Shown piece by piece: positions 55,001-59,872 of a DNA stretch of 64,000 nucleotides (position 1 is its first letter; every line of letters begins with the position of its first letter). The translations under genes were made by a program, and so were the position numbers. The notes under the pieces were generated by a model. It saw only the letters and a program-made list of their open reading frames with translations. It searched no databases and was not told where the DNA came from. The stretch comes from Hippopus hippopus (lineage: Eukaryota > Mollusca > Bivalvia > Cardiida > Cardiidae): assembly GCA_946811185.2 (NCBI GenBank), contig OX328109.1, positions 1,364,001 to 1,428,000 on the forward strand. Reading direction: 5' to 3'.

Positions 55001-55421
55001 AAAGAACCCGCCTGTCCCCCCTGCTCGTATTGACAGCTGGTCAACAATGGACAAACAAACACCTAGTGTCCAAAATGGACCAGGTCAGTTAAATGGTCAA
55101 GGGAATCAAGATTATTCATCAAACAATTTTCCAAGTAGAAATGTGATTGGTACACAGTATGCAACCAAAAGTCTTCCTTTCCCCCAAGATAAAGTCGCGT
55201 ATCAAGGTCAGATGATTGGTCCTTCTTGTCAAAATGATCGAAGCAGTTATGGTCCAGCATTGCAGTCACATGCTAATGGAAGTATTCCGAATTTTCAACA
55301 GTATCCTAGCAACCCAGTGATGAATAATCATATTTCAGGTGGCCCATTAAGGAGGGTGGATTTGGGGTCTGAGAAACGAAGCTTTTCCAAGAGTAATGTG
55401 TTACATGCTTCCAAATGTTAA
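31350..55421 (+). CDS. TTC28: TTC28, TPR-repeat protein with CHAT domain (14 exons, 5' end missing)
   Basis: Joined exons: 31350-31497, 32795-33067, 33760-36066, 39078-39218, 40544-40821, 41868-42120, 43404-43581, 44202-45516, 46450-46681, 47559-47635, 48683-48791, 50202-50309, 51360-51562, 52176-55421. They total 8868 nt, open throughout, with GT-AG junctions and consistent phases. Residues (counted from 31350) 1 to ~1050 hold about 24 TPR units of ~40 residues with the pattern GNLG..Y..LG.Y..A. Residues ~1225-1600 are a CHAT domain. Residues ~1630-1810 are a conserved region including KLWRVTGCHEFLASLG. The rest is a disordered Ser/Pro/Gln-rich tail ending SKC. Vertebrate TTC28 has the same order; it has been linked to cytokinesis and the midbody. 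Identity rests on exact stretches such as HADALAAFASGL and KLDKSPFV remembered from the family. The start codon and roughly 130 residues are outside the window. Confidence 0.95.
31630..31722 (+). repeat. 42-bp tandem duplication
   Basis: AGTGTGTAGAATGGTTCAAA..GCTGTGTAAACAT occurs twice. A related sequence stands alone at about 1606-1662, so it derives from a dispersed repeat. Confidence 0.7.
31736..32100. other. Unique intron DNA between exons A and B
   Basis: No element or gene recognised. Confidence 0.3.
32102..32250. repeat. 149-bp near-perfect palindrome
   Basis: Arms of ~74 bp meet at GATACAATTGTATC. Each arm carries CTTGAGGAAGGC and its complement and ends in TAATTATTA-type A/T sequence. 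The left arm has an internal hairpin GGCGGTAGAACCGCC, which the right arm has partly lost (GCTGTCGTACTACC). Confidence 0.85.
32350..32753. repeat. Two MITE-A copies upstream of exon B
   Basis: About 32350-32545 (left arm of palindrome deleted) and 32548-32752 (ends GTCTGGTAAAGAG-TTGA, 42 nt before exon B). Confidence 0.7.
32795..33067 (+). CDS. TTC28: TTC28 exon B (TPR)
   Basis: Acceptor TTTCATTTCAG and donor GTAAGTC. Encodes EKLEPIFQQLQKLKLDKSPF followed by a TPR with FSALSSAFWGLGNIDKAI. The exon leaves in phase 1 within the Gly codon of SLG, a junction repeated at other TPR borders in this gene. Confidence 0.93.
33090..33759. repeat. Intron B-C: partial MITE-A at each end
   Basis: A MITE-A left half with half palindrome at 33095-33225, and a right-end fragment GTGATCTGGTAAAGAG-TTAA (TTAA 33731-33734), 26 nt before exon C. 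The middle 400 bases hold nothing recognised. Confidence 0.6.
33760..36066 (+). CDS. TTC28: TTC28 exon C, giant TPR exon (19 tandem TPRs)
   Basis: A 2307-nt exon, acceptor CATTTTCAG, donor GTAAGTA. It begins GDTEGECRAYGNLGSAYF and carries 19 consecutive ~40-residue TPR units with no stop, ending TACQ plus one base. Each unit has the helix A signature (G.LG.A), a turn residue and helix B with KAI or EAL. This is the structural core of the TPR superhelix. It is the only large stretch in the gene free of transposons. Confidence 0.96.
36127..37130. repeat. Array of four MITE-A copies after exon C
   Basis: About 36135-36360, 36365-36585, 36592-36818 and 36900-37123. The first two share TTAA 36361-36364. 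Copies 2 and 3 abut at GGTAAAGAGAAAACCCTTTACC, a mutated shared TTAA. Copies 2 and 3 have nearly perfect palindromes. Confidence 0.8.
37275..37930. repeat. Three-level nest: MITE remnant, family E, family F
   Basis: A MITE-C-like piece (GTGTAGATCAAGACGAGAGG) stops at 37381. Family E (37382-37787, ends GGGTCCGTAATCACCAACC and GGTTGGTGAATAAGGACCC) follows, itself split by family F (37537-37745, ends TACTGTATA and TATACAGTA). After 37788 a MITE-A right part resumes and ends GGTAAAGAG-TTAA near 37930. Confidence 0.75.
37955..38226 (+). repeat. Family G element, copy 2
   Basis: ATCCCCTGCCAAAGCGGAGG start, TTGGCGGGGGATATCATTTC end. Similar throughout to 3146-3418. Confidence 0.7.
38227..38515. other. 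Unique intron DNA
   Basis: Nothing recognised. Confidence 0.3.
38520..38800. repeat. MITE-A with 5' internal duplication
   Basis: Start CTCTTCACTAGACAATTTA; a segment TCAAATGAT.(A/G)GATTTATTTTT..GGTGGAA.ACATTGTGGGA occurs twice (38588-38634, 38644-38690); right end GGTTTTGTAAAGGG. Confidence 0.65.
39006..39115 (+). promoter_or_regulatory. TTC28: Duplicated 3' splice site of TTC28 exon D
   Basis: Two 54-nt units, each CTCTCTGTTTTTGCAGGCA followed by ~38 nt of exon sequence with GGGAATTT.GGATTGTC and ATACGA. Acceptors are AG 39022-39023 and AG 39076-39077. The units differ at about eight positions. Confidence 0.85.
39078..39218 (+). CDS. TTC28: TTC28 exon D (TPR), with tandem alternative acceptor at 39024
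   Basis: With the acceptor at 39076-39077 the joined product reads ACQCRAYGNLGLSYESLGEY, the canonical TPR register. A near-copy of the same acceptor lies 54 nt upstream (AG at 39022-39023). The interval 39024-39077 is open in the same frame and would add 18 residues (NAFGNLGLSYDFLSVFAG). The canonical site is preferred because it gives the conserved RAYGNLG; the upstream site has NAFGNLG and would break the 40-residue spacing. Donor GTAACTG at 39219. Confidence 0.85.
39246..39600. repeat. MITE-A split by family H
   Basis: MITE-A from CTCTTTACTACACAATCC through its palindrome to AAATTCCATCATT; family H 39392-39547 (ACCCGCAAAACGAATG to CAGTGACAGCTCTAG); MITE-A resumes GAACCATATTTAAATG. Confidence 0.7.
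39560..40035. repeat. SINE tail interrupted by a SINE-1 with target duplication
   Basis: The host tail (CTAGTACTTGTGAAACAC region) is cut by SINE-1 minus (39651-39972). Flanking CTGTGATACGACTGA (39636-39650) and CTGTGATATGACTGA (39973-39987) are a 15-bp duplication with one mismatch. The host resumes AAATAGTTTGTAAAATATC and ends in (ATCA)n to 40032. Confidence 0.8.
40125..40262. repeat. MITE-D fragment
   Basis: GCATGTCAAAGGACCATTCT, TTTTATGGATCC and TATGCAATGAAATGC; ends lost. Confidence 0.5.
40273..40493 (+). repeat. MITE-A, intact 221-bp copy 47 nt upstream of exon E
   Basis: TTAA at 40269-40272 and 40494-40497. Start CGCTTTACCAAACGACAAAA, end GGATTGTGTGGTAAAAAG. Confidence 0.9.
40544..40821 (+). 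CDS. TTC28: TTC28 exon E (last TPRs)
   Basis: Acceptor TATTGTCAG, donor GTAAGCT. Encodes GRVHHALNNHSKAVDYLRQG, then EAKIRHRLGLALWGNNNQEE, then LSLFDLQTACYQALQ, the end of the TPR array and a helical linker. It leaves in phase 0. Confidence 0.94.
40905..41328 (+). repeat. SINE-1 with a 135-bp internal tandem duplication
   Basis: CTGACCATTGTTTCA begins units at 41035 and 41170. Both units contain GGAAAGCAGCCAGTGGCTTT and GCATGGGCTGGCCGCC. Single head (B box GGTTCAATCC) and single tail. Confidence 0.85.
41329..41620. other. Unique intron DNA between exons E and F
   Basis: Nothing recognised. Confidence 0.3.
41625..41844. repeat. MITE-A, right terminus 20 nt upstream of exon F
   Basis: CTTTACCACACAACATAAAT to GACTGTGTAGTAAAGGG-TTAA (41845-41848); palindrome intact. 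Confidence 0.85.
41868..42120 (+). CDS. TTC28: TTC28 exon F (linker to CHAT domain)
   Basis: Acceptor AATTTCAG, donor GTAAGAA. Encodes RVLVTLKRHSEALVVAERAC, then a segment with FIDLLMERQ, ending in VLYFSVAAGFLYSWLLTPKDG. This is the usual entry to CHAT domains, where TPR helices run into the first strand of the caspase-like fold. Confidence 0.93.
42214..42404. repeat. Family E fold-back, best copy
   Basis: Ends AATTCACCAACCATTCTAAG and AAGAATAGATGGTGAATACG; arms AATTCTGATTGGCTATACC and TTTAGCCAATCAGAAGTTG around CATTTGG. Confidence 0.75.
42544..43072. repeat. MITE-A split near its end by SINE-1
   Basis: TTAA 42540-42543, then CCCTTTACCAAATAATC; SINE-1 at about 42563-42870 (B box GGTTTGATTCCC, tail CAATCAATC); MITE-A resumes AAAAGAATCCGGACTTTG and ends TCTGGTAAAGAG-TTAA (43073-43076). 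Confidence 0.8.
43115..43375. repeat. MITE-A, right terminus about 30 nt upstream of exon G
   Basis: CTTTCTTAAATGACAAATTC start, near-perfect palindrome with GCTGGTAACCAGC, end TTGTCGTCTGGTAAAGG-TTCAA. Confidence 0.75.
43404..43581 (+). CDS. TTC28: TTC28 exon G (pre-CHAT linker; 3' end duplicated in intron)
   Basis: Acceptor TTGTTGCAG and donor AG/GTAGGG. Encodes GIVKFQETSMSDVENEVDGG and ends with IRESMGVESHAPSSLYR; the Arg codon is split across the intron. Without splicing the frame stops at once (TAG inside the donor). The last ~60 nt plus the donor recur as a degenerate array downstream. Confidence 0.88.
43584..44100 (+). repeat. TTC28: Minisatellite derived from the 3' end of exon G and its donor
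   Basis: Five degenerate units after the true exon end. AGTATGG starts units at 43541 (exon), 43639, 43735, 43819 and 43913, with a shorter unit near 44038. Most contain AAGT(C)ATGC..AAGT.GTTTATATAGGTAGG, i.e. the exon end and donor, then CTGTTGGTGATTATATG and (GA)n. Confidence 0.85.
44202..45516 (+). CDS. TTC28: TTC28 exon H, CHAT domain (probably inactive)
   Basis: A 1315-nt exon, acceptor TTTTTTTCAG, donor GTAAGTT. It carries the CHAT fold: DLILVLQGELYLIPFSVLR, then VIHFSTHVSW with the histidines at codons 44929 and 44941, then LVVLSAGYTDD, then NADGVVGLTRALLSAGAKSV and LFCLWPVPDQASKLLM. In active CHAT proteases the LSA motif is followed by the catalytic Cys; here that codon (45142-45144) is GGC, Gly. 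As I recall, vertebrate TTC28 also lacks this Cys. A protein-interaction or scaffold role is more likely than proteolysis (inference). Confidence 0.94.
45643..46410. repeat. Four MITE-A copies upstream of exon I
   Basis: About 45643-45863, 45905-46085, 46090-46222 and 46232-46410. The last has a deleted palindrome and ends GTGTGGTAAAGGG-TTAA (46411-46414), 36 nt before the exon. Confidence 0.75.
46450..46681 (+). CDS. TTC28: TTC28 exon I (post-CHAT conserved region)
   Basis: Acceptor ATTACACAG, donor GTATGTT. Encodes IEKSLQRIHQGSKNSMYTTA, IENKVGGLSGWKDLLQAVGF and LPPAVFFPQTDPGSRLTQAS, all strongly conserved in TTC28. It leaves in phase 1. Confidence 0.94.
46705..46850 (+). repeat. (ATA/ATG)n microsatellite
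   Basis: Irregular ATAATAATGATG and GATGATGATGACTGATG repeats, with an AGGAGGAGGAGG block at 46766-46777. Confidence 0.8.
46905..47515. repeat. SINE-1 fragment, then MITE-A split by MITE-C
   Basis: SINE-1 body 46910-47065. MITE-A from about 47065 with a damaged palindrome reaches TTAA 47262-47265; MITE-C fills 47266-47469; TTAA 47470-47473; MITE-A resumes TAGTCTAAAATTTTGCC and ends CTGGTAAAAAG-TTAG, 45 nt before exon J. Confidence 0.75.
47559..47635 (+). CDS. TTC28: TTC28 exon J (77-nt exon)
   Basis: Acceptor TTTTCCCTTCAG, donor GTAAGCA. Encodes GLPQGSLQALSKFLSNYEAG then ETFIRV. It is too short to stand out as an open frame. It is supported by phase (enters 1, leaves 0), by splice signals on both sides, and by GLP..LQAL matching the family. 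Confidence 0.88.
47655..47945 (+). repeat. Degraded SINE-1
   Basis: Head fragment with AGTAGCTTACAGGACTTGAG, body GGAAGCAGCCAGAGGC, tail AGCGTTAAACACCATGC. Confidence 0.65.
47993..48392. repeat. MITE-A fragments
   Basis: A left end CTTTTCCACACAATCC and parts of two damaged palindromes; ends CGTTTGGTAAAGAG at the TTAA shared with the next copy. Confidence 0.6.
48397..48617 (+). repeat. MITE-A, intact 221-bp copy upstream of exon K
   Basis: TTAA at 48393-48396 (shared with the left neighbour) and 48618-48621. Start CCCTTTACCACACGAG, end GGATTGTGTGGTAAAGTG; perfect palindrome. Confidence 0.9.
48683..48791 (+). CDS. TTC28: TTC28 exon K
   Basis: Acceptor TTTTTTTCCCCAG, donor GTATGTA. Encodes MRDVLSRMAAKDVNMDVKVH then VKLWRVTGCHEFLASLG. 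The motif LWR.tGCHEFLA.LG is a strongly conserved TTC28 signature. Phase 0 in, 1 out. Confidence 0.93.
48868..49355. repeat. MITE-D carrying a MITE-A (48931-49149)
   Basis: MITE-D from GAGCCATGCTGTGGC to TTCACAGAGCATGGCTCAT. It is interrupted at TTAA (48927-48930 and 49150-49153) by a 219-bp MITE-A. Joining the flanks gives GCATTATATTAAACAAGTTATC, the expected uninterrupted MITE-D apart from small changes. Confidence 0.85.
49476..49924. repeat. MITE-A split by SINE-2
   Basis: CTCTTTACCAAATAACA, then SINE-2 (49493 to about 49733, head GGGGTCCTGTGGCTCAG, with GTGCAACC(C/T)A repeated three times), then AAATTGAAAGAATTTG, palindrome and GTGTGGTAAAGGG. Confidence 0.8.
49974..50168. repeat. Family F element, 33 nt upstream of exon L
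   Basis: Ends TACTGTATAACTGGAAATTT and TTATCCATATATACAGTA; internal AAAGTATACCAACAAATAAAG shared with 37537-37745. Confidence 0.75.
50202..50309 (+). CDS. TTC28: TTC28 exon L
   Basis: Acceptor CTACATTCAG, donor GTAAGTA. Encodes GMDLVEVGNDEIILRLGKQA then NKRHLQFALQSLVSVFD, matching the family pattern VG..E.IL..GKQANRR..hFALQSL. Its acceptor is 33 nt downstream of a fold-back element. Confidence 0.93.
50503..50520 (+). repeat. Poly(C) run of 18
   Basis: Uninterrupted C run; complement could form a quadruplex. The length is likely variable or imprecise in assembly. Confidence 0.9.
50571..50886 (+). repeat. Family H element, longest copy
   Basis: ATTATACCCCCGCAAAACG start, GTGTGTCCGTCCGTGTGTC, a ~170-bp middle absent from the other two copies, and CAGTGACAGCTCTAG end. 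Confidence 0.75.
51040..51325. repeat. Family I fold-back, copy 3
   Basis: GTACGGTGTATGTCAGTCCA and TCTGCCAGAGACTAACATT arms; TTGTTTACTTTTTTTACCTG between. Confidence 0.6.
51360..51562 (+). CDS. TTC28: TTC28 exon M (start of disordered tail)
   Basis: Acceptor AACCCTTTATAG, donor GTAATTT. Encodes DTQEAPRSLNLDSSSSLESL, an island (LDSSSSLESL) also present in vertebrate TTC28, then a Ser/Thr-rich stretch and SPRSKKKSLFNPAEMEKMR. Enters phase 1, leaves phase 0. Confidence 0.9.
51645..52133. repeat. MITE-A pieces with nested MITE-C upstream of exon N
   Basis: A right-half fragment at 51645-51722, then MITE-A from 51729 to TTAA 51926-51929. MITE-C 51930-52104 (starts CCCTTAGGCTGCTAAG) interrupts it, and TTAA 52105-52108 leads into AAACCAGAACTGTTTGGTAAAGG. 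Confidence 0.85.
52176..55421 (+). CDS. TTC28: TTC28 exon N, disordered C-terminal tail and stop
   Basis: A 3246-nt terminal exon, acceptor TTTACTTGCAG, stop TAA at 55419-55421. It codes 1081 residues that are low-complexity Ser/Pro/Gln/Asn. Recognisable islands: FDPAEIAQKI (D at fragment residue 2100), resembling DP.EL AQKI in vertebrates; KKKVSFSD (53724-53747), a fit to the PP1-docking pattern; PPPPSYQYAL; RRQPPPVP, a fit to a class I SH3 ligand; a 12-residue tandem repeat SPVHSSSLPS (54537-54620); and the terminus HASKC. The open frame continues left of 52176 into the intron, but the AG acceptor and phase fix the exon start. Confidence 0.93.
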   Translation, partial: GGLTGRKVSNGKTQSRGINDPSVCLQYQNQIKTMYRMGTNSPQEGAGSDVCVTALSDSDTPAQSPVSLGSSSASERLQKLIDAESYELSLDGSVEKHENRLSSLEPHPGLFVVAEESTENSRTVERVTELRTGDQNFTRNSETRNSDMSNDSSISQGIQADHECGKQDSDMSDFSVNGEGKPPPKHHTDLETLLHTTDESGIVSEATSSNHSGSSHLEDQSSFTFDPAEIAQKIILDVSEQKTALDSMQTFSMMQSHQQSMMLRNDFLDQVEKTKDFSSNQSTSVSDQSTTSPPSMVQAKAAFFTNNQSAFTSPSHRSRVPPPVATKPTFQSNAANFRNLSANVTNLSTINDTVTSENPKPSAFTSQVQVSTPVSVYTTQAIVVSKKDSFSSTNSAGTTMSFSSFRPAGKPGSVDTMTHLSAYRPDSTTSTSSYCSTPSSVKSVIYKPYADQQGSDSPCVVSYDSSCEPVSESPSLKTASPTVIVRDNPSDSSKNKRDSSPALSISSSASSKGGKQKKKVSFSDSEPSDTPSPVNTSLSSNQMSYFDMKQVDTTKSPMRLNSLNSSLSSQVSQQSSSNNSIDSFGTNLGPGSGQRPPPPSYQYALKNSSILGKSLDRGNQLMSQNSRHSSNSSLNCSLDESNFVAAKAGVPPSPTRPTTQHNVTISPRGQNVPGLPPQNPSFHTGQSVHFQNMPQIKPLTLTSVQQPDNSTPSPSRGQPPLYPRSTGLPQSLSKMTVLPRRQPPPVPGSSRQDPSIQPGFGPVSPSRSAVQRQPLSSDLSPEEYIPPSPVHSSSLPSPRSPVHSGSLPSQQSPVHYPLPRDFPRNLGQTGNQNVGQGQRLPSEGHSNSAINTLQYLPSASSQMTSSQKTGLQDFSRPVSSDLSQRYPLNNLNQSHHNYGGSFGKQASPSHRSSQSTLFSNQSRTSSLSNIANNSSTSYPTMPKNPPVPPARIDSWSTMDKQTPSVQNGPGQLNGQGNQDYSSNNFPSRNVIGTQYATKSLPFPQDKVAYQGQMIGPSCQNDRSSYGPALQSHANGSIPNFQQYPSNPVMNNHISGGPLRRVDLGSEKRSFSKSNVLHASKC

Positions 55422-56735
55422 GTCTTTAGATCTACCACACAATCCTGACTTATAATGACCTTGAGGAAGAAGGCTTTTGAAAACATAGTGGGGAAAGGAG
55501 AAACGCTGGTAACCAGCATTTTCTCCTTTTCCCACTATGTTTTGTACACTGGAATTAAAATTCCATAACTTAAGCCATCTTTAATTTTTCTTCTTCATGT
55601 GGTTTGAAATTAGACAAGTCTAAAAAATTTCAGACTAGTCCAAATTGGAAGCATTTGCAGACAACAAAATTAATCTGACTCAAAAATTGAAATTTGTTTT
55701 GGGAAGGGTGGAAAACATTGTGGGAAAAGAAGAAAATGCTGGTAACCAGCATTTTCTTCTTTTCCCACAATGTTTTCAGAAGGCTTCTTTCTCAGGGTTG
55801 TGAAAACCCAGGATTGTTTGGTAAAGGGTTAAAGTCATAGGGCTCGACTGAAAAAAACACAAGTCACTGTTTTTAATCTATATTGCTACAAATACATAAA
55901 ATTTACATTTATTAACAATTTGTTTTTCATTTTTCGATGTGATTAAAACAATATAGATTGAAGTTTTAGCAGAGAGAAAATAATGAACAATAGGGTGGGA
56001 TTTTTTGTTTCATAGGTTTTTCTTCATTCCATGAGGAATTTATGATGTTATTTGTAGAAAAAACATATTGTTTTTTGAGAGTATGGAAATACTCATAGGT
56101 ATAGGGAGAGATGCTTATAGTAAGTAATTACTCCTTTTACCACAATGTTTTCCAAAGCTATGAATTATTGAGGGGATACATAAAGTTATGCTTGAACTTT
56201 ACAATTAAGTATGTGGTACACCCTGTACCACACAATCAGGACTTTAAATGACCCCGAGGAAGAAGGCTTTTGAAAACATTGTAGGAAAAGGAGAAAATGC
56301 TGGTAACCATGTTTTCTACTCTATGATAGACAGATTTCATATTTTGAGCCACATTTAATTTGTTGCCTGCAAACGCTTTCAATTTGGACAAGTCTAAAAT
56401 TTTGTTGTGTGTTGAAGGTTTAACCTTTAAACTGCTAACCAAATACAATGAAGATTTCCAGCCAATATTATATACCGAAACATTGCTATTACAAAATCTT
56501 GTTGCTGTTTGAAAAAACTCACTGTATCGGACAGTGTAGATCCAAAATCAGACTGCACGTTCAGTGCAGTCTGATCTTGGATCTACACTGTCCGCAAAAG
56601 AGCATTGAGTCACACTTAGCTGCCAAAGGGGTTATATTTTTGCTTATCAGTAGGAAAGACTTGTAAATATAATTGTTAATAGTTTATTTATGTACAGTGT
56701 AGAACAAAATAAACATTTTATTTGAATCTTTTGAA
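55422..56735 (+). other. TTC28: TTC28 3' UTR rich in inverted-repeat elements
   Basis: About 1.3 kb from the stop to the first plausible poly(A) signal. It contains MITE-A copies at 55427-55615, 55622-55828, a fragment near 56095-56160, 56217-56419, and a MITE-C copy from 56424. If transcribed, each folds into a long hairpin in the mature mRNA. The end point is inferred from AATAAA at 56708-56713; A-rich signals near 56863 are an alternative. Confidence 0.55.
56708..56713 (+). terminator. TTC28: Candidate TTC28 polyadenylation signal AATAAA
   Basis: Canonical hexamer in AACAAAATAAACATTTT, followed within 50 nt by a T/GT-rich stretch. It is the first good signal after the stop codon that is not inside a repeat. 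Confidence 0.5.
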
Positions 56736-57855
56736 CAAACTATGTGCTCTAACTTTTTTAGATTTTTAGATTCAAGATCTATTTATGTTGAAACTCTTTT
56801 TGTTGATACATTTTTTTTTTGTAATAATTTTTATATATTTAACATTTTTCCCCATTATTAGGAAATAATAAAAATACTTAAATATAACAAGTCTGTGTTC
56901 TGTAGTTTTGATTTTGCCCTTATTTACTGAATTCATTCCCCTTGCGTACATTGTTTTTTATTTCTTACGAACAAGAAAGTTCGCAACAAATGCCTAGCTG
57001 GAATACTAACCGCCCTGGCTGGGATTCAATGTGGTAAAGATCCTCGTTTATTGAGGCTCAAAGACTAATACTCTAACACTGAGCTAATGAGAATTCTCCC
57101 TAACGCAGTTGCTAGGAATTATTATCTATACGGGAAGAAGCTATGCTGTAAGGAAGGAGTGATCTTCCGTAACACTAATCTTGCAGCGAAATACTTTTAA
57201 AAACATTTTGGATGGTTTTCTAACAGGTCATATCAGCTAAAAGCAGAATACACTAAACAAATCTTCTAAACGGCCACTGTTAAGCTGGAATTCCCTGTAG
57301 ACCCTTTTTGACATCCGCTATCCAGAAAACGGACTGTTCATTTGGTTTGATTTTTTGGAGAATATTTGACCAGAGTAAAAGCATACCTCACTCTAAGTCT
57401 GAAAAGGATTTTTTGGCTTGTACTTTTGAAAGGAACTTATTTAACATACATTCACTGAACATTGAAAATTGAAAAATCATTTTTTTGAAAACTTCAAGCT
57501 CCTTCTCTCACTTTATATTTTTGTGCAGAAAATAATTTTCATATTTTTTTCTTATTTCTGACGAAATTTCAATAATAACTTATGATTTTCTTTTTAACCT
57601 GTTTTGGCTGATAGACACCACACATGTGCAAACATGTGATTTCCATTTTATGAAAAAGAGATGCCTTCTGTTGGTAAAATCGAGAATCTTTTCATTACAA
57701 TACCATTTCTAACATCCAGATATATGTTGCAATTTGTATTTATCAACCTGTCTATTACTTGGTCAAATTTACATGAGAAACAAAAGTGGCCGGTTAGAAG
57801 TTTTGCTGAATGTACAGGGTGATATCTTTGAAAAACCTTGTGTGCAATAGGTCAA
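56736..57855. other. Intergenic DNA, repeat-poor
   Basis: No gene seen. A tRNA-like string on the minus strand at about 57000-57090 (TTAGCTCAGTGTTAGAG and TTGAATCCCAGCC in reverse) has an overlong middle and is probably an old SINE head. Confidence 0.4.
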
Positions 57856-57867
57856 ATCTCTGATATT

Positions 57868-58075
57868 GATTGGTGTCCCGCGTGATGGGGAGGCCCTGAG
57901 TTCAAGCCGCACCAGATCCATTGGGTTTTTTCGTGGGAGTGTCCTTGGGTAAAACACTTTAGAGCCCTAGCCTAGTACTGTTGAAACCCAGGAAATACAT
58001 GGATTAAGTGAGCTGTCGCGATATGAATGAAATAATGTTGAAAGCGGCGTAAAATACCATACAACCAATTAATCT
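57868..58075 (+). repeat. SINE-2 copy, 5' truncated
   Basis: GGTGTCCCGCGTGATGGGG, B-box-like GAGTTCAAGCC, GGGTTTTTTCGTGGGAGTG, tail GTTGAAAGCGGCGTAAAATACC. Confidence 0.8.
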
Positions 58076-58213
58076 GATATTGATTATGCCATAAAATGAA
58101 GTGTACCAGCTGTAAATGGTGTGCCAAGGAAATTATATTTTCTTATTGTCTATCATTTGGTCATGTGATTGTAGAAGTGTGCATCTGCCAGCTGGAACTG
58201 CATGTGCTTTTAA

Positions 58214-58646
58214 CTTTTTCCATACCATTGACGACACTAGATGCTTTTGTGGACAATATAGATCAAGATCAGACTGCACAGAATGTGCAGTCTGATCTCT
58301 GATCTAAACTGTCCACTTCCCATTCTGGATTATGATCAATCTGTCTTGGTCTCGCAGAGAAAATGTATTTTTAGCCGTTGAGAAAATGAAATTTATCTAT
58401 ATTCGGTAGTGAAAGAGTTACCGGTAACTCTTTGCCAAACAAGAAAATCATGGTCCAAGTTAAAAACGTTTGCAGATGATAATTTCAATGTGGCTAAAAT
58501 AATGGAATTTTTCTGTGATATGGTAGAAAAAATTGCGGTAAAAGGAGAAACGCTGGTAACCAGCATTTTCTCATTTTTCCACAATGTTTTCAGAAAAACC
58601 TTCTTCTTCAGGGTTGTCAAAACTCGGGATTGTGTGGTCAAGGGTT
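58214..58646. repeat. MITE-B and MITE-A meeting at a palindromic junction
   Basis: MITE-B minus 58214-58417 ends GGTAGTGAAAGAG; then TTACCGGTAA; then MITE-A from CTCTTTGCCAAACAAG to GTGTGGTCAAGGG. The junction looks like a TTAA expanded to TTACCGGTAA. Confidence 0.7.
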
Positions 58647-58817
58647 ACGTAGGAATCGTTATGGTTGATCTCGGCATAAAATTGTCACAGAGTGTGAAAT
58701 ATCCACAAATAAGTTCAATATGTAAACCTACTTTTTTTGTTTTCTTAAATGTTCAAAGTTTAAAACACTAAGAACAAAAATATTTTTTCCCTTGACACAC
58801 TGATTGTTGCTGATCTA

Positions 58818-58872
58818 TCTACCCGTCTGTCTGTCTGTCTATCTATCTACCTATCTATCTATCTATCTATCT
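58818..58872 (+). repeat. (CTGT)n(CTAT)n microsatellite
   Basis: Three to four GTCT units followed by about ten CTAT units with two interruptions. Confidence 0.85.
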
Positions 58873-58911
58873 CATGAAATGAAAAAAAACATGGCGAAAC
58901 TGAAGAATTTA

Positions 58912-59805
58912 ATGGTCTAAGGGAGAAAACTCGTATTTACTTCTGTCTTAATTCATATCAGAGTCACGTCCCCTGTAGCTAGTCTAAGACCACAAGCGAA
59001 CAAAAATTCTCCAGAGACGACCGATATAAAAACGATTTCTTCTGCTGAGTTTTTTATGATTGTTACATTAATTTTATGTAATCTAATGATAATCCTATAA
59101 ACATCTATGTTCATTTCGGAAGAAATCGTGACGTCAGACAAAAAGTAATTAAATAAAATGAATGATATATTTTTTTAAACCAGACAGTGGTCTCCCTTGC
59201 GTAGCGTCAAATTTTGTAAACGCAACATCTGTCAAAATTCAAAGTTGGAAAGTAATGGTTTGTTTATGGATATCAGATTCCACACAGTCTATAGACTTAA
59301 TTTAGGTCATTTAACGTTTGGAAATCTTTCAACAAGTGGGATGTATGTGTTCACTTAGATCACTACACGAACTGTAAATTATATGGATCCATAAAATCCA
59401 TTTTGTATGAAAACCGACCATAAACACCGGTCATTTGAACTGCAGAAAATTGACCAACAGCAAAACGTTTTCGGCCCAGGTCAGCCTGCGCAAACTGACC
59501 TGGGTCGATAAGTTTTGCAGTTTTGCAGATGCATTAAACCCCCTTATCACAGAGAACTGCTCATTTTAAAACAGTCGTGGATTAGCTGAAAGGTGGAAAT
59601 CATTCAGAAATCTCGCAGTAATTCACTAGAATTGAGAACCTCAGGTAACGGATTTTTTTCTCATTTCTAAAAAGAAATAATCGTTGATTTTTATACGTAA
59701 TTCGAACATGGTGAGAAGAGAAGTAAAGAAATTATCATTATGAAGGGAGATCACTCTCCATACATTCTGACTTTAAGATTGTAGGAGTTTTCTCCCTTAG
59801 ACCAT
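58912..59805. mobile_element. Candidate ~894-bp terminal-inverted-repeat element
   Basis: ATGGTCTAAGGGAGAAAACT (58912) and AGTTTTCTCCCTTAGACCAT (59786) are exact inverse copies of 20 bp, extending a few bases with one mismatch. The interior lacks an open frame and contains a MITE-D remnant (59375-59570). The superfamily is unknown and no clear target duplication is seen. Confidence 0.5.
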
Positions 59806-59872
59806 AAAATGATATAGGAATCCCATCATTCACTCGTATTTGCTTGATAAAAAAGAAATGAAATTATATGTA

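Noticed and set aside
55427..56632. Additional coding exons after the TTC28 stop
   Set aside because: All open frames there are MITE palindromes; the SKC-stop agrees with the family C-terminus.
57000..57090. Possible tRNA gene on the minus strand (A-box-like TTAGCTCAGTGTTAGAG)
   Set aside because: The middle is about 15 nt too long and the stems do not pair; most likely an old SINE head or tRNA pseudogene.
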